Assembly (NCBI GenBank): GCA_947495295.1
Contig: CANLYJ010000002.1
Coordinates: forward strand, 496,001 to 560,000
Origin: an uncultured Paracoccaceae bacterium
Lineage (GTDB): Bacteria > Pseudomonadota > Alphaproteobacteria > Rhodobacterales > Rhodobacteraceae
Direction: 5' to 3'
Length of the DNA: 64,000 nucleotides
Of the stretch, positions 33,898 to 42,889 are shown piece after piece. A program made the position numbers and the translations under genes. Under the pieces are notes generated by a model. That model saw only the letters and a program-made list of their open reading frames with translations. It searched no databases and was not told the origin of the DNA. How positions within the stretch are numbered: the first letter of the stretch is position 1; each line of letters opens with the position of its first letter.

Positions 33898-35106
33898 CTA
33901 ACTGTTCACGTCGTCCATCCCCTCACGGGGAGACATTGTTTTTCGATAGTTGGTCGGGGTTTGGCCGGTCACACGTTTGAATGCATTATAAAATGATGAT
34001 CGGGCGTTGAAACCCACCTCATATGCGATGGCGAGCACGGTTTCGTTGCTCGTGGACAAAAGCTTCATCGCTTCCGCGACCCGGTAGCCATTCACGAAAT
34101 CAAAGAAACTCTCACCGATGACCTCATTTAACGTCTGCGAGATATAATTTGGTGAGGCACCGATATGACGCGCCAGCACCCAAAGCGACAGGTTCGGGTC
34201 GCGGTGCAGATGATCAAGTTCCATCGCGGCGCGCAGTTTGCGGGCAAGACGTGTGGATGCTTCTGCGCTCAACGCGGATTTGCCGTATTTTGTCGCGGTC
34301 GTTTCGGACTGCGTGTCAGCTTCCATTGCGGTGGGCTGTTCTTCCTCACTGTCGGGCACCAAGGGCGGGCGTTGACGCAACCCCCACAGCGTTGTCGCCG
34401 AAAACAATGCAAGACCTGCAACGCTGAGAAGTGCAATCGGGATCGTTGCCCATTCAGCCTCTAACGTGACAGCCAGCATAAGAATCTGGGCCACCCAAAA
34501 CACTATCCCCAACCCGCCAATCACATAGATCCAGCGCAATTCATGTTCTTCGGTGCTGGCATAGACATCTCGCAACCTGCGGCGGAACAGCAACAGGCGG
34601 CGCACGATCAGGAATAGATAAAGCGCCAGCTGAGGATAGAGCGCCAACTCCAACAGGCCGCTGATTACGACCAGAGCAAGAGGCCAGCCAGACGTTGGCA
34701 GGTCATCACCGGAAAACAACTGGGCAGCCATGTCACTTGGCATCACGATCAGTGCAAGGCCGAGCAGGAGGCCAAGTGCGGGTAGAACTAGATGTTTATA
34801 AAGGTGCTTTGGCCGCCTTTGCGCCGTCGATGTAAGCGTAAAAACATACACCCAAAGCAGCGGGGCAAGACACAGCGCGCTGCACATCCAGATTGTCAGG
34901 GCCATCACCTGAACAAGGGTTCCTGGCACCATGTCGAACAGGCGGGCAAAAGCCTCTGGCACGTTATTGAGGGCGACAACAAACAAGAACGCAGCAAAGC
35001 TGCGGTTCAACCGTTTATATTGTGTTTGCATCAAGCAGAACCCGATGCCAAACAACGCAATCGCAATGGTGGCGGTACTGATTAACTCAAGGATGATTTG
35101 GTTCAT
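33898..35106 (-). CDS. Membrane-embedded AraC-family transcriptional regulator
   Basis: A 402-residue protein. Residues about 5-270 contain around seven hydrophobic segments, and the last 100 residues form an AraC DNA-binding domain with two helix-turn-helix units (LSLWVLARHIGASPNYISQT and NETVLAIAYEVGFNARSSFY, then NAFKRVTGQTPTNYRK). Such 7TM-AraC regulators sense something at the membrane. The ATG at 35106 begins MNQIILELISTATIAIALFG, the first helix; the frame is open to 35238 but without a reasonable start. It is divergent from the MipA-like gene, a likely target, with an AAACTGTCC direct repeat in between. Confidence 0.88.
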   Translation of the reverse strand: MNQIILELISTATIAIALFGIGFCLMQTQYKRLNRSFAAFLFVVALNNVPEAFARLFDMVPGTLVQVMALTIWMCSALCLAPLLWVYVFTLTSTAQRRPKHLYKHLVLPALGLLLGLALIVMPSDMAAQLFSGDDLPTSGWPLALVVISGLLELALYPQLALYLFLIVRRLLLFRRRLRDVYASTEEHELRWIYVIGGLGIVFWVAQILMLAVTLEAEWATIPIALLSVAGLALFSATTLWGLRQRPPLVPDSEEEQPTAMEADTQSETTATKYGKSALSAEASTRLARKLRAAMELDHLHRDPNLSLWVLARHIGASPNYISQTLNEVIGESFFDFVNGYRVAEAMKLLSTSNETVLAIAYEVGFNARSSFYNAFKRVTGQTPTNYRKTMSPREGMDDVNS

Positions 35107-35252
35107 GCCGCAAACTGTCCCAAACGGCATGAGGACACCAGAGCACAAACGCGCGCGCCACTCAAAAACTGTCCGTCCCTGTTGAAATGGACGACTTGTT
35201 ACATGGACATGGTGAATAAGGACGCATTCACATCTCACTCAAGGAAAGAACT

Positions 35253-35975
35253 ATGCGTAAGAAACTAATGTCCATGGCTTTGATCTGCATTGCCAGCGGC
35301 GCCTCTGCAGAGGGCAATTGGACCGTCGGCATTCTGGGTGTCGGCGCGACCGGTGTTTATGTTGGCGAAGATGACGCGGCGGGCTTCGCGCCAATTCTCA
35401 GCTACGACACCGAAAAATTCCATATCGGCTTGGACGGTCTGTCATATCAGGTCTACGACTATGGCTTGGGTCAGATTGATCTCGTGCTCGGATACCGTGG
35501 CGCGCCTGGCTTCCCTGAAAAGAAGGCTCTGTTTGATGGCCTGAAACGCGAAGATGCCGTTGAACTGGGCATCAGCACCCAATTGGAATTCGGGAATGCC
35601 TATGTGGGGTTGGACACGCTGACGGATGTAACAGACGAACATGGCGGCACCGAAGCTGACATCACGCTGGGATATGTGATCAATGCGGGTGGGTTGCAGA
35701 TTGACGCAGCAGTGGGCGCAAGGTACCGCGACGACAAGCTGAACCAGTATCTTTACGGTGTCAGCGCTGCCGAGGCGACGGCAGCCAGATCAGCGTTTGC
35801 TGCCAAAAACACGACAACCGCATTTGCAAATCTTACCGTCGCCTATCCGATTACCGACAATCTCGCGGCCGTGGCCCAGATCGGGTACGAAGACCTCGGT
35901 AAAAACGTTGACAGCCCCTTGGTCAAAAAGTCATCGACGACCGGTATCGGTATCGGCGTCGCATGGACCTTTTAG
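35253..35975 (+). CDS. MipA/OmpV-family outer-membrane protein
   Basis: A 240-residue protein with a signal sequence (MRKKLMSMALICIASGASAE). The mature part is a series of amphipathic beta strands (TGVYVGEDDAAGFAPILSYD, GQIDLVLGYRGAPGFPEKKA) ending in an aromatic residue (GIGVAWTF), typical of outer-membrane beta-barrels of the MipA/OmpV family. Members are implicated in scaffold interactions with murein enzymes or in stress resistance. AAGGAAAG lies 5-6 bases before the ATG. It is divergent from the 7TM AraC regulator and is followed by a strong hairpin. Confidence 0.88.
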   Translation: MRKKLMSMALICIASGASAEGNWTVGILGVGATGVYVGEDDAAGFAPILSYDTEKFHIGLDGLSYQVYDYGLGQIDLVLGYRGAPGFPEKKALFDGLKREDAVELGISTQLEFGNAYVGLDTLTDVTDEHGGTEADITLGYVINAGGLQIDAAVGARYRDDKLNQYLYGVSAAEATAARSAFAAKNTTTAFANLTVAYPITDNLAAVAQIGYEDLGKNVDSPLVKKSSTTGIGIGVAWTF

Positions 35976-35987
35976 ATCCGCAGGTTT

Positions 35988-36018
35988 GGCAACCGTGGCG
36001 TCAAACGCCACGGTTGCC
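35988..36018 (+). terminator. Terminator hairpin after the MipA-like gene
   Basis: GGCAACCGTGGCG and CGCCACGGTTGCC form a perfect 13-base stem with a 5-base loop (TCAAA), 12 bases after the stop codon. The T-run is missing, but the stem is very stable. Confidence 0.7.
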
Positions 36019-36100
36019 CAATTGCCATAGTAAGCACGGCGCGCATCTCTTGCCGCGAGGTGCCCAGCAATCACCCCGCGAAGCAGCCGTTTGTAAGAAA

Positions 36101-36190
36101 GAGGATCCTCGTTTCAAGTTCATTCGCCTGGCGCGGAACGTCGGCCATCATGTGGCGGTCGCGGCTGGTTTGGATGTCGCGACGGGCTGA
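36101..36190 (+). pseudogene. Relic of a family 2 glycosyltransferase
   Basis: The frame reads EDPRFKFIRLARNVG then HHVAVAAGLDVATG before a stop. This matches the N-terminal region of DPM1/GtrB-like glycosyltransferases (typically DPRFKVIRLSRNFGHQ-x-ALTAGLD-x-A-x-GD). Neither the start nor the catalytic DxD half is present. It lies in an otherwise gene-free gap (36019-36345) immediately before an intact glycosyltransferase-like gene, so a bactoprenol-sugar transferase once stood here. Confidence 0.6.
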
Positions 36191-36345
36191 CGTGATCAAA
36201 ACTCGACGTTGAGCCGAAGGCCCCGATGATTTAACTGACATAGGTACGGGTTGTGGTCGTCGGGGTCGCTGCGAAACCATCAAAGATGGATCGTCGATCA
36301 GGATGTCCGGCACAGACTGATGTTGTTTTAGAAAAGGCAAGAATA

Positions 36346-37479
36346 TTGAGTAAGCACAGCGATGAACTCATCACGTCTGGCGAATGCGCGATCATCTACA
36401 TGATTGATCCACCTCATCTTGTGTCCCAGTCGATCCCGCTGTTGCTGTCGCTGCGCAAGGCGTATCCCACCGCCCGCATCATTCCATATATGCCGATGGG
36501 AACGTCGGGATCGTTGCCAAGCCGGGTCGCAGAGTTTCACGCGCGATTGGATGCAACCCCAAGAGAACTGACGCGAGAGCTGAACTTCAACCGAAAACGC
36601 TACAACAAACCTTACAAACACGGCCACAAGATACTTGCCGCCGCTGAGAAGCGTGAGGGCGCATATTGTATCTTCGTCGATACCGACACCTATCTGGCCA
36701 AGCCGTTTGATGACCCGCGCTTGTGTCAACCCGATGCGGTTGCGGTTGTCCCTGAATCGGTGGCGGGGTTCTCTGGCCGCTTCATCGAAGTCTGGGATGC
36801 GACATATGCAGTCTTTGGCCTTAAAACGCCTGAGGAACGGGTGAAGATGCAGCGCACCGGGCAGGAACGGCCGCCATATTTCAATGCCGGTTTTATTGCC
36901 TTTCCCGAAGTGACGCCATCGGGGGATCGGTTTGGCGAATTGTGGTACGACACCGCCATGACATTCGATTACGAAGACACGGTAGACCACGAACGAAAAC
37001 GTCCGTGGCTTGACCAGGCGACCTTGCCAGTGGCGAGCCTGCGCGGGGGATTGCGTCACGAAGTGATGGAAAATGACTTCAACTACCCGGTTGACGCGGA
37101 ATTCCTGCCAAAGCCGAGCGTGCGCCTTTACCATTACCACGGGCTGGAACGGCTGCGTGCGGCGGAACATACGTCAGAATTGGAAAGCCTGCTGACCAAA
37201 GACGGTCTGTTTCAGTCGCTGGATCACTACGAAGCACCGCTGACTAAGCTGCGCGCGGCGATGCGGCCGCTCAGTCAGGAAGTCGGCAAACTCGCCGAAG
37301 AACGCCGCGGTCTCAAGGCGGTCTCAAAAGGCGAAGAGGTCAGCGAAACAATGAGCCAACGCGAGGCAAAACAGGCGATACAAGCCATACAGAAAAAGGA
37401 ACGTGCGGTGCGCGAAGAACTTAGCACCATGCATGAAGCGCAATTCTATGACGATGACTGGTTGCGGTTCGACGGCTGA
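36346..37479 (+). CDS. Putative glycosyltransferase of the polysaccharide region (GT-A-like)
   Basis: A protein of 377 residues from TTG 36346 (AAAAGG at 36333-36338 as ribosome site); a GTG at 36253 is also in frame but has no ribosome site. CAIIYMIDPPHLVSQSIPLL then ARIIPYMP form the first Rossmann-like strands, and AYCIFVDTDTYLAKPF contains a D-x-D motif of the kind that binds a nucleotide-sugar metal. FNAGFIAFPE follows, as in many GT-A enzymes. The C-terminal third is charged and probably coiled-coil (SQREAKQAIQAIQKKERAVR). I cannot name the family or the sugar. It heads a four-gene run with GSCFA, GDSH and sulfotransferase genes. Confidence 0.7.
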   Translation: MSKHSDELITSGECAIIYMIDPPHLVSQSIPLLLSLRKAYPTARIIPYMPMGTSGSLPSRVAEFHARLDATPRELTRELNFNRKRYNKPYKHGHKILAAAEKREGAYCIFVDTDTYLAKPFDDPRLCQPDAVAVVPESVAGFSGRFIEVWDATYAVFGLKTPEERVKMQRTGQERPPYFNAGFIAFPEVTPSGDRFGELWYDTAMTFDYEDTVDHERKRPWLDQATLPVASLRGGLRHEVMENDFNYPVDAEFLPKPSVRLYHYHGLERLRAAEHTSELESLLTKDGLFQSLDHYEAPLTKLRAAMRPLSQEVGKLAEERRGLKAVSKGEEVSETMSQREAKQAIQAIQKKERAVREELSTMHEAQFYDDDWLRFDG

Positions 37480-37592
37480 AAAGACAAGAAACGCCTACGC
37501 CGTCCAAGCCTTCAGATACAACAAAGATGACGCTTGCGGATGGAGCATTTTTCTCTCGACAGGTTCGCGCGCATAGCGCATTAAACCAACAT

Positions 37593-38678
37593 ATGAACCC
37601 CTATACGTCCCTTTCTTCAAAAGCGTTTTGGCGAACAGGCGTCGCTGACACAGCACCTGATGTCTTCGCAGATCTTTGGACGCCAAAGTTCTCAATCACA
37701 CCGACAACGCCAATTCTGACAGTTGGATCCTGTTTTGCGCAGCATCTGGGGCGGGCGCTCAGGGATGCGGGTTATCGATGGGAGATACCGGAAACCGCAC
37801 CTTATGGCCTGCCAGAGAGTGCCGCCGCGACGTTCCACTACGGCTATTTTTCGTTTCGCATCGGCAATGTTTACACGCCCGTTGTTCTGGAAACCTGGTT
37901 GAACTGGGCGGCCGGGCAAAAAACGATGGATCGCGAGATTTGGGAAGTTGATGGCGCGTTCTATGATCCGCTGCGTCCACAGGTCGAACCGGGCGGCTTT
38001 GAAACGGCTGACGAACTTTTCGCCGCACGGGATGAGACCCTCGCCGCCATGCGGCGCGGAATCGCCGACAGCGACATCTTTGTGCTGACTTTGGGGCTGA
38101 CCGAGGCCTGGCAAAACAGCGCGACCGGCTTGACCTACGCGACATGTCCCGGGACCATCGCAGGCTCTTTTGATCCTGAACTACACGTGTTCAGGAACTT
38201 TTCGTTCGAGAAAATCAGGGCGCAAGTTCGGGGCATTCGCACATTATTGCAGTCGTTAAATCCCGATATAAAGATGATCCTGACTGTTTCACCGGTGCCA
38301 CTGACGGCGACTGCCGCGTCTGATCAACATGTCCTTACCGCGACAGGATATTCAAAATCCGTCCTCCGGGCCGTCGCGGGGGAACTTTGTGCCAATCACG
38401 CGGATGTGGACTACTTCCCTTCGTATGAAATCGTCGCACTGCATCCGCTCAAAGGTGCTTTATTCGAAAGTAACCTGCGCAGTGTACGGCCTGCGGGTGT
38501 GGTACATGTCATGAAACATTTTTTCGCAGCGCTTGATGGCGGTCGCTCGGCCGTGCCGGATCAATCGTCGCCCGATATGCAGGCCGCCGTTGAACAGGAA
38601 CTCGAAGCGTTGGATATCGTCTGCGAGGACGAGCAGCTTGAAAAACTACAAGAGCCCCCAGATGAGCCAAACACTTGA
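37593..38678 (+). CDS. GSCFA-domain protein
   Basis: A 361-residue protein named after the motif present here, LTVGSCFAQHLGRALRDAGY. Other family blocks are AAATFHYGYFSFRIGNVYT, IFVLTLGLTEAWQN, MILTVSPVPLTATA and ADVDYFPSYEIV. The family is related to SGNH hydrolases and occurs in capsule and glycan loci, where an acyl transfer or removal role is suspected. I place the start at ATG 37593 (MNPYTSLSSKAFWRT), which matches the family's usual beginning; an ATG at 37527 would add 22 residues. It overlaps the next gene by 17 bases. Confidence 0.85.
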   Translation: MNPYTSLSSKAFWRTGVADTAPDVFADLWTPKFSITPTTPILTVGSCFAQHLGRALRDAGYRWEIPETAPYGLPESAAATFHYGYFSFRIGNVYTPVVLETWLNWAAGQKTMDREIWEVDGAFYDPLRPQVEPGGFETADELFAARDETLAAMRRGIADSDIFVLTLGLTEAWQNSATGLTYATCPGTIAGSFDPELHVFRNFSFEKIRAQVRGIRTLLQSLNPDIKMILTVSPVPLTATAASDQHVLTATGYSKSVLRAVAGELCANHADVDYFPSYEIVALHPLKGALFESNLRSVRPAGVVHVMKHFFAALDGGRSAVPDQSSPDMQAAVEQELEALDIVCEDEQLEKLQEPPDEPNT

Positions 38679-39408
38679 GGTCGCGATTATGGGCGACTCG
38701 CATGCCACTCTTCTCAGAAAACATGCGGCACCCGACCTTCTTTTTGAATGGAGCGTCACCGCACCGGCCAAGCATTTCTTTGGAAAGTTCCATGAAGCTG
38801 ACGAGATGGGGCTGCGGATCACCCCCGACCATCTGACAGCGCAGTTTCCAAATCTGGATGAAAACAGATTGCAAGCGATGCAGAACGCGCGTGCGCGGCT
38901 GAATGACCAACTCCAAACCGTGTTAGAGGCAAAAGTTCCCGTTCTGTCGACATTGGGCGGCGCGACTTATCGCTTTTGCAGGGCCCACGCCGCGGCGCAT
39001 CGGAGCGATCCAAACCAGCCGTCCAAATTATCGAAAAAGATGATCACGGTCATTCTGCAAGAGTTCTGTCAGCACTACCTCGACTTCTACGAAGCACTTT
39101 TGGAAAGATGTGGGAATGTGACGTTCATTGTGGGCCCGTCACGCTACCCGCCGCAGCAAAAGGATCTATGGTTGCACTATGACGGCTTCATGATCGACCG
39201 GCTTTCACAGATCGGTGTGACTGTTGTTGATATCAGGCCAGAAACCTGTGACGCTGACTTGCGGTTGCGCAGCACCTACGAAGCAGACGATGTCTTGCAT
39301 GCAAATGCGGCGTGGTATGATGTGCTTTGCGACAACCTGAGTATGCACTTCCCGGCATTTGATCGCATTGCCAAACGCACAGTGGCCAAAGATGAGGTGC
39401 CGGAATGA
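38662..39408 (+). CDS. GDSH/SGNH-like putative acyl-modifying protein
   Basis: A 248-residue protein whose N-terminus reads MSQTLEVAIMGDSHATLLRK. The GDSH block is the nucleophile-site pattern of SGNH hydrolases, and near the C-terminus AYEADDVLHANAAWYDVL, found here as EADDVLHANAAWY, provides the D-x-x-H-x-N pattern expected for the catalytic Asp and His. VTFIVGPSRYPP may hold the Asn block. It is likely an esterase or acyltransferase on surface glycan. The start overlaps the GSCFA gene by 17 bases, and its end overlaps the sulfotransferase by 4, so the three are translationally coupled. Confidence 0.65.
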   Translation: MSQTLEVAIMGDSHATLLRKHAAPDLLFEWSVTAPAKHFFGKFHEADEMGLRITPDHLTAQFPNLDENRLQAMQNARARLNDQLQTVLEAKVPVLSTLGGATYRFCRAHAAAHRSDPNQPSKLSKKMITVILQEFCQHYLDFYEALLERCGNVTFIVGPSRYPPQQKDLWLHYDGFMIDRLSQIGVTVVDIRPETCDADLRLRSTYEADDVLHANAAWYDVLCDNLSMHFPAFDRIAKRTVAKDEVPE

Positions 39409-40199
39409 TCATATCCCACGCGCGCAAATTCATATTCGTGAAAACCAAAAAGACGGCAGGCACAAGCCTTGAAATCGCGTTGTCTCGCGCCTGTGAACCC
39501 GGCGATATCATCACCGATTTATCCGAACGCCAAATGGCGCAGTTTCGCGATGACAAGATCAACAGCATCGTCGCGCACAAGCCGCGATTTCGTATGCAGC
39601 AGCCCAACAAGATACGCGATTTCATGTATAAGGAACATTCGAATATCTTTCACGCATTCATGGTGTTTAAGGAACAACTGAAAGAATACACGATAATAAC
39701 GGTAGAGCGTAATCCGTGGGAGAAAGTGATTTCCCAGTATTACTACCAGCTAAACAGTCGCTTTGGTGAAGAACTGCCTTTCAAACAATTTGTGCTAGGC
39801 GGTCAGTTTGTGACCGATTTTGTCTTGTACAGCATGCGGGGCATCCCGGTTTTCGACTATTGTTTGCGTCAGGAGCATCTTGAAGAAGACCTTGAACAGC
39901 TCAGGGGCGATCTTGATCTGCCGCAAGAGGTGTCGATCAGTGATATTCAAACGAAAACGGAACAACGTCCCCGTGACGACAAAAGCAGTCGCGCGTCGCT
40001 CTATGAATGTGAAATGCTCACGAAAATGGTCGAGTCCGCTTTCGCACCAGAACTCTATCACTTTGGGTATCGCTACGACCAGAAAGGGTGCGACCCTATC
40101 GCGGCGCATCCGGGTCGATTTGCCGCCCGGAACATGTTGATTGACCGCGCAGAACGACAGTTTGCAGGCGCTTCGTTTGAACCGACAAACAGCGCGTGA
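39405..40199 (+). CDS. Sulfotransferase-family protein
   Basis: A 264-residue protein with both PAPS-binding blocks of sulfotransferases: the 5'-phosphosulfate loop FVKTKKTAGTSLEIAL at residues 10-25 and the 3'-phosphate block TIITVERNPWEKVISQYYYQ near residue 98. Such enzymes sulfate carbohydrate hydroxyls. As the last gene of the glycosyltransferase/GSCFA/GDSH run and adjacent to the capsule export operon, it suggests a sulfated capsule, which is inference. ATGA overlap with the preceding gene. Confidence 0.85.
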   Translation: MIISHARKFIFVKTKKTAGTSLEIALSRACEPGDIITDLSERQMAQFRDDKINSIVAHKPRFRMQQPNKIRDFMYKEHSNIFHAFMVFKEQLKEYTIITVERNPWEKVISQYYYQLNSRFGEELPFKQFVLGGQFVTDFVLYSMRGIPVFDYCLRQEHLEEDLEQLRGDLDLPQEVSISDIQTKTEQRPRDDKSSRASLYECEMLTKMVESAFAPELYHFGYRYDQKGCDPIAAHPGRFAARNMLIDRAERQFAGASFEPTNSA

Positions 40200-40244
40200 T
40201 CATAGGCGGGCATCACATTTTGGCCAAGACCGGCATGGCACGGC

Positions 40245-40901
40245 CTATCGTCGGTTAAGGTCTGCATAGGCCGAAAGCAGGTCGGCCACGTCATCAAAGA
40301 ACCGAATGGTTTGCCCTTCGAACAACAGTCCGCAGTCGCAGTATTGCTTAATTGTTGTTGGGGAATGCGACACCATGATAATCTGGCTATCCGCCAACTT
40401 GTCCTGAAAAACAGCCTGGCTTTTCTTCTTGAAGTCCTCATCGCCCACAGCCGTGATTTCATCGATCAGATAGACGTCAAAGTCGATCGCCATGCTGAGC
40501 CCGAAGGCCAGGCGGGCCTTCATACCACTTGAATAGGTTTTGATCGGCAATCTGATCGAACGGCCCAATTCTGCGAACGCGGTCACATATTCAATCACCC
40601 GTTTCGTATCCTGGCCATAGATGCGCGAGACGAACCTGATGTTCTCGATCCCGGTCATGCTGCCGTTGAACCCACCCGAAAAGCCAAGCGGCCAGGAAAT
40701 ACGCGGCGCACGAAAGATATGGCCGAAGTCCGGCGGTTCGGTTCCCGCGATCAGCCGCATCATCGTGGATTTCCCCACGCCATTCTTGCCCATGATCCCG
40801 ATATTGCGATCAGTGGGAAATTCAAAGGTGAAGTCAGACAGGATGGTCTTCTTGATTCCCTTGAGCCGGTACGACTTGCTTACATTTTTGAAGGCAAGCA
40901 T
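40245..40901 (-). CDS. kpsT: Capsule export ABC transporter ATPase KpsT
   Basis: A 218-residue ATPase of the polysaccharide exporter. Walker A is GIMGKNGVGKSTMMRLIAG, the signature KTYSSGMKARLAFGLS (the SSGM variant typical of polysaccharide exporters) and Walker B DVYLIDEITAVGD, with the switch His in IIMVSHSPTTIK. It energises KpsM. Last gene of the operon, its start abutting the KpsM stop, and convergent with the sulfotransferase gene. The absence of the extra C-terminal carbohydrate-binding domain fits Kdo-capsule exporters rather than O-antigen Wzt. Confidence 0.95.
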   Translation of the reverse strand: MLAFKNVSKSYRLKGIKKTILSDFTFEFPTDRNIGIMGKNGVGKSTMMRLIAGTEPPDFGHIFRAPRISWPLGFSGGFNGSMTGIENIRFVSRIYGQDTKRVIEYVTAFAELGRSIRLPIKTYSSGMKARLAFGLSMAIDFDVYLIDEITAVGDEDFKKKSQAVFQDKLADSQIIMVSHSPTTIKQYCDCGLLFEGQTIRFFDDVADLLSAYADLNRR

Positions 40902-41684
40902 CTAGAAACGCGCCTTTCTGAAAAAGCGTTCGCCAGCAAGACCAAGCAGAAACAAGGCTGCGCCAATGCTCACCGGATACCAGATATCAAGGATCGTTGA
41001 ATTGTAGTTTGAATAAAAGCCGTGCCGAAACCACTCGACCAGATGCAGCACGGGATTCCACTGCAGGACTTCTCTTGCCTGAGGCGGGAGCTGGCTGGGC
41101 ACGTAGAATATCCCGGACACGAAGAACAAGGGTCTGGTCAGTATTTTCTCGATTTGTCCCCAAGTATCCCACAAAGAGAAAATGATCGCGTTCAAAGAGC
41201 CAAAGCCAAGCCCCAAGAACCACGTGGCAAGAAATGCCGCCACAAGGTGTTCGGGGCGCGCGGGCAGGGGGGCGAGGCCAAGCAAGATCAGCGCCGCATA
41301 AAAGATGAACATGATCATCGCATAGGTCGCCGCGATCAGCAAAGCTCGGGCAATCAATGTGTCGACATCCTTGATGATTGGATAGGTCAGCAACGCGCGA
41401 TTGGCGTCAAATACGGTCATTAACTTGTTCGACAGCTCTGTGTAGAACTGCAAGGTCAGGATGCCGGTGGCAAAAAACAGCGCCAGGCTCGATCCGAAAG
41501 GCGGTTGGCGCCCAATCAGGCTAAATATGAACACCAGTAGTGCAACGCTGACCGTCGGTGTGATGATGGCCCAGACATAACCGAAAGGCGACGTGCCAAA
41601 GGTGGCGCGCGCCTCTCGCAGCACAAGGCTGGCGATCACACGCACCTGCAGCGATAACAAATCTGACGTTGTGATCAGCTTCAT
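40902..41684 (-). CDS. kpsM: Capsule export ABC transporter permease KpsM
   Basis: A 260-residue inner-membrane protein of the ABC-2 polysaccharide exporter class with six hydrophobic segments. REARATFGTSPFGYVWAIIT is the amphipathic N-terminal block of KpsM/CtrC proteins and PLFFVSGIFYVPSQLPPQAR then WNPVLHLVEWFRHGFYSNYN close the protein. I use ATG 41684, which overlaps the kpsE stop as ATGA; the frame is open to 41732 but that would lie inside kpsE. It pairs with KpsT. Confidence 0.95.
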   Translation of the reverse strand: MKLITTSDLLSLQVRVIASLVLREARATFGTSPFGYVWAIITPTVSVALLVFIFSLIGRQPPFGSSLALFFATGILTLQFYTELSNKLMTVFDANRALLTYPIIKDVDTLIARALLIAATYAMIMFIFYAALILLGLAPLPARPEHLVAAFLATWFLGLGFGSLNAIIFSLWDTWGQIEKILTRPLFFVSGIFYVPSQLPPQAREVLQWNPVLHLVEWFRHGFYSNYNSTILDIWYPVSIGAALFLLGLAGERFFRKARF

Positions 41685-42889
41685 GTAAGGTGATCCCGCA
41701 CGGAATAGGTGATCAGCGTGCCGATGCCCCATGCTGTAAAGCAGGCGAAACCAAGGACAAGCAGGTTCAGAAGGACACGCGGATATTTTGCAGATTCCGG
41801 TGCTTGTGGTTGCAGATGGATCGCAAGGTAACGCTGCTGGCGGTCAGCGTCCCGCCGGGCCTGCTCCAACGACACCAGTGCGGATGCATAGGCCTGCTGT
41901 GCAAGGCTGCGTTCGACCTCCAGTTCCTCGTAAAGCGCAAGCTGCTGTGTCACAGCGCTGCTGCCGGATTCAGCAAGCAGATCACTGCCGATGGCCTTGC
42001 GCCGCTCGACGATCTGTGCGGCCAGCGCATCAGCGTTGCGGCGCAGCCCAACCAGGCTTGGCGCGTTTTCATCCAGCGACTGGCGCAGGGCCGAAATGCG
42101 GGCATTCACATCGATCAGCCGGGCCTCAAGGCTGGCGATCAGTTCAATCTCCAATGCGGCACTTGCAGAAGGATCGACCGACTGCTCGGATGATCTGAAA
42201 TCCCGGATCTCGGCAAGCGCCTGCCGCAGCCGTCCTTCCTGAAGCTCAACCTCTTCGCGTGCGAAGCGCAGCGCATCACTTCGCGCATTTGCTGACAGTT
42301 CATTGACCAATGTCTGCGTCAGGCTGAGGACGGTCGACGCAATCTCGCGGGAATGTGCGGCGTCAAAGGATTGCACCTCGAACTCGATAATGCCCGATGT
42401 CGGGTCAAATTGCGTATGGATCTTCCTGTTCCAGTATTCCAGAAAATCCTCGACCGTTGCATCGGCGGCCATACGGGAAAGATAATCGATGTTTTGTTCT
42501 GAATAGGCCCCGCGCAAATCCAGATTTTCATCAACACTTTCAAGCAGCTCTCTACTGCCAAGATAGCTAAGCACAATGTAGGAATCGGATGTGGTGGAAC
42601 CTGTACTGGCAAGCCCTGTTAAGGCGCCAATGCCATCAATCCCGGCGCTGGCGTCGATACCACGGATCGAAAAGCCCGCCCGTGCCGCATAGCGGTCAGT
42701 TGCAACCGATATATAGTAATAAGTGGCAGCCGCCATCGGCATCAGGACGCAAAGCAAAAACGAAAGCCAAAGCAGAACGCCGCGCCGTTTTTGGGGGCGA
42801 TACGTGCTGGACGTATCGGCGGCCGCATTGCTGATCGTCAGAATCTTACCCTCTTTGGGGGGCGTCGGCTTGTCCGGTTCGCTTGTCAT
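41681..42889 (-). CDS. kpsE: Capsule export inner-membrane periplasmic adaptor KpsE
   Basis: A 402-residue PCP-3-type protein. After a cytoplasmic tail the first membrane helix is at about residues 37-60 (LLWLSFLLCVLMPMAAATYY), then a periplasmic region with long coiled-coil stretches (about 185-360, for example EEVELQEGRLRQALAEIRDF), and a second membrane helix near 375-393. KpsE links KpsMT in the inner membrane to KpsD outward. It overlaps kpsC by four bases and kpsM by four bases. Confidence 0.93.
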   Translation of the reverse strand: MTSEPDKPTPPKEGKILTISNAAADTSSTYRPQKRRGVLLWLSFLLCVLMPMAAATYYYISVATDRYAARAGFSIRGIDASAGIDGIGALTGLASTGSTTSDSYIVLSYLGSRELLESVDENLDLRGAYSEQNIDYLSRMAADATVEDFLEYWNRKIHTQFDPTSGIIEFEVQSFDAAHSREIASTVLSLTQTLVNELSANARSDALRFAREEVELQEGRLRQALAEIRDFRSSEQSVDPSASAALEIELIASLEARLIDVNARISALRQSLDENAPSLVGLRRNADALAAQIVERRKAIGSDLLAESGSSAVTQQLALYEELEVERSLAQQAYASALVSLEQARRDADRQQRYLAIHLQPQAPESAKYPRVLLNLLVLGFACFTAWGIGTLITYSVRDHLT

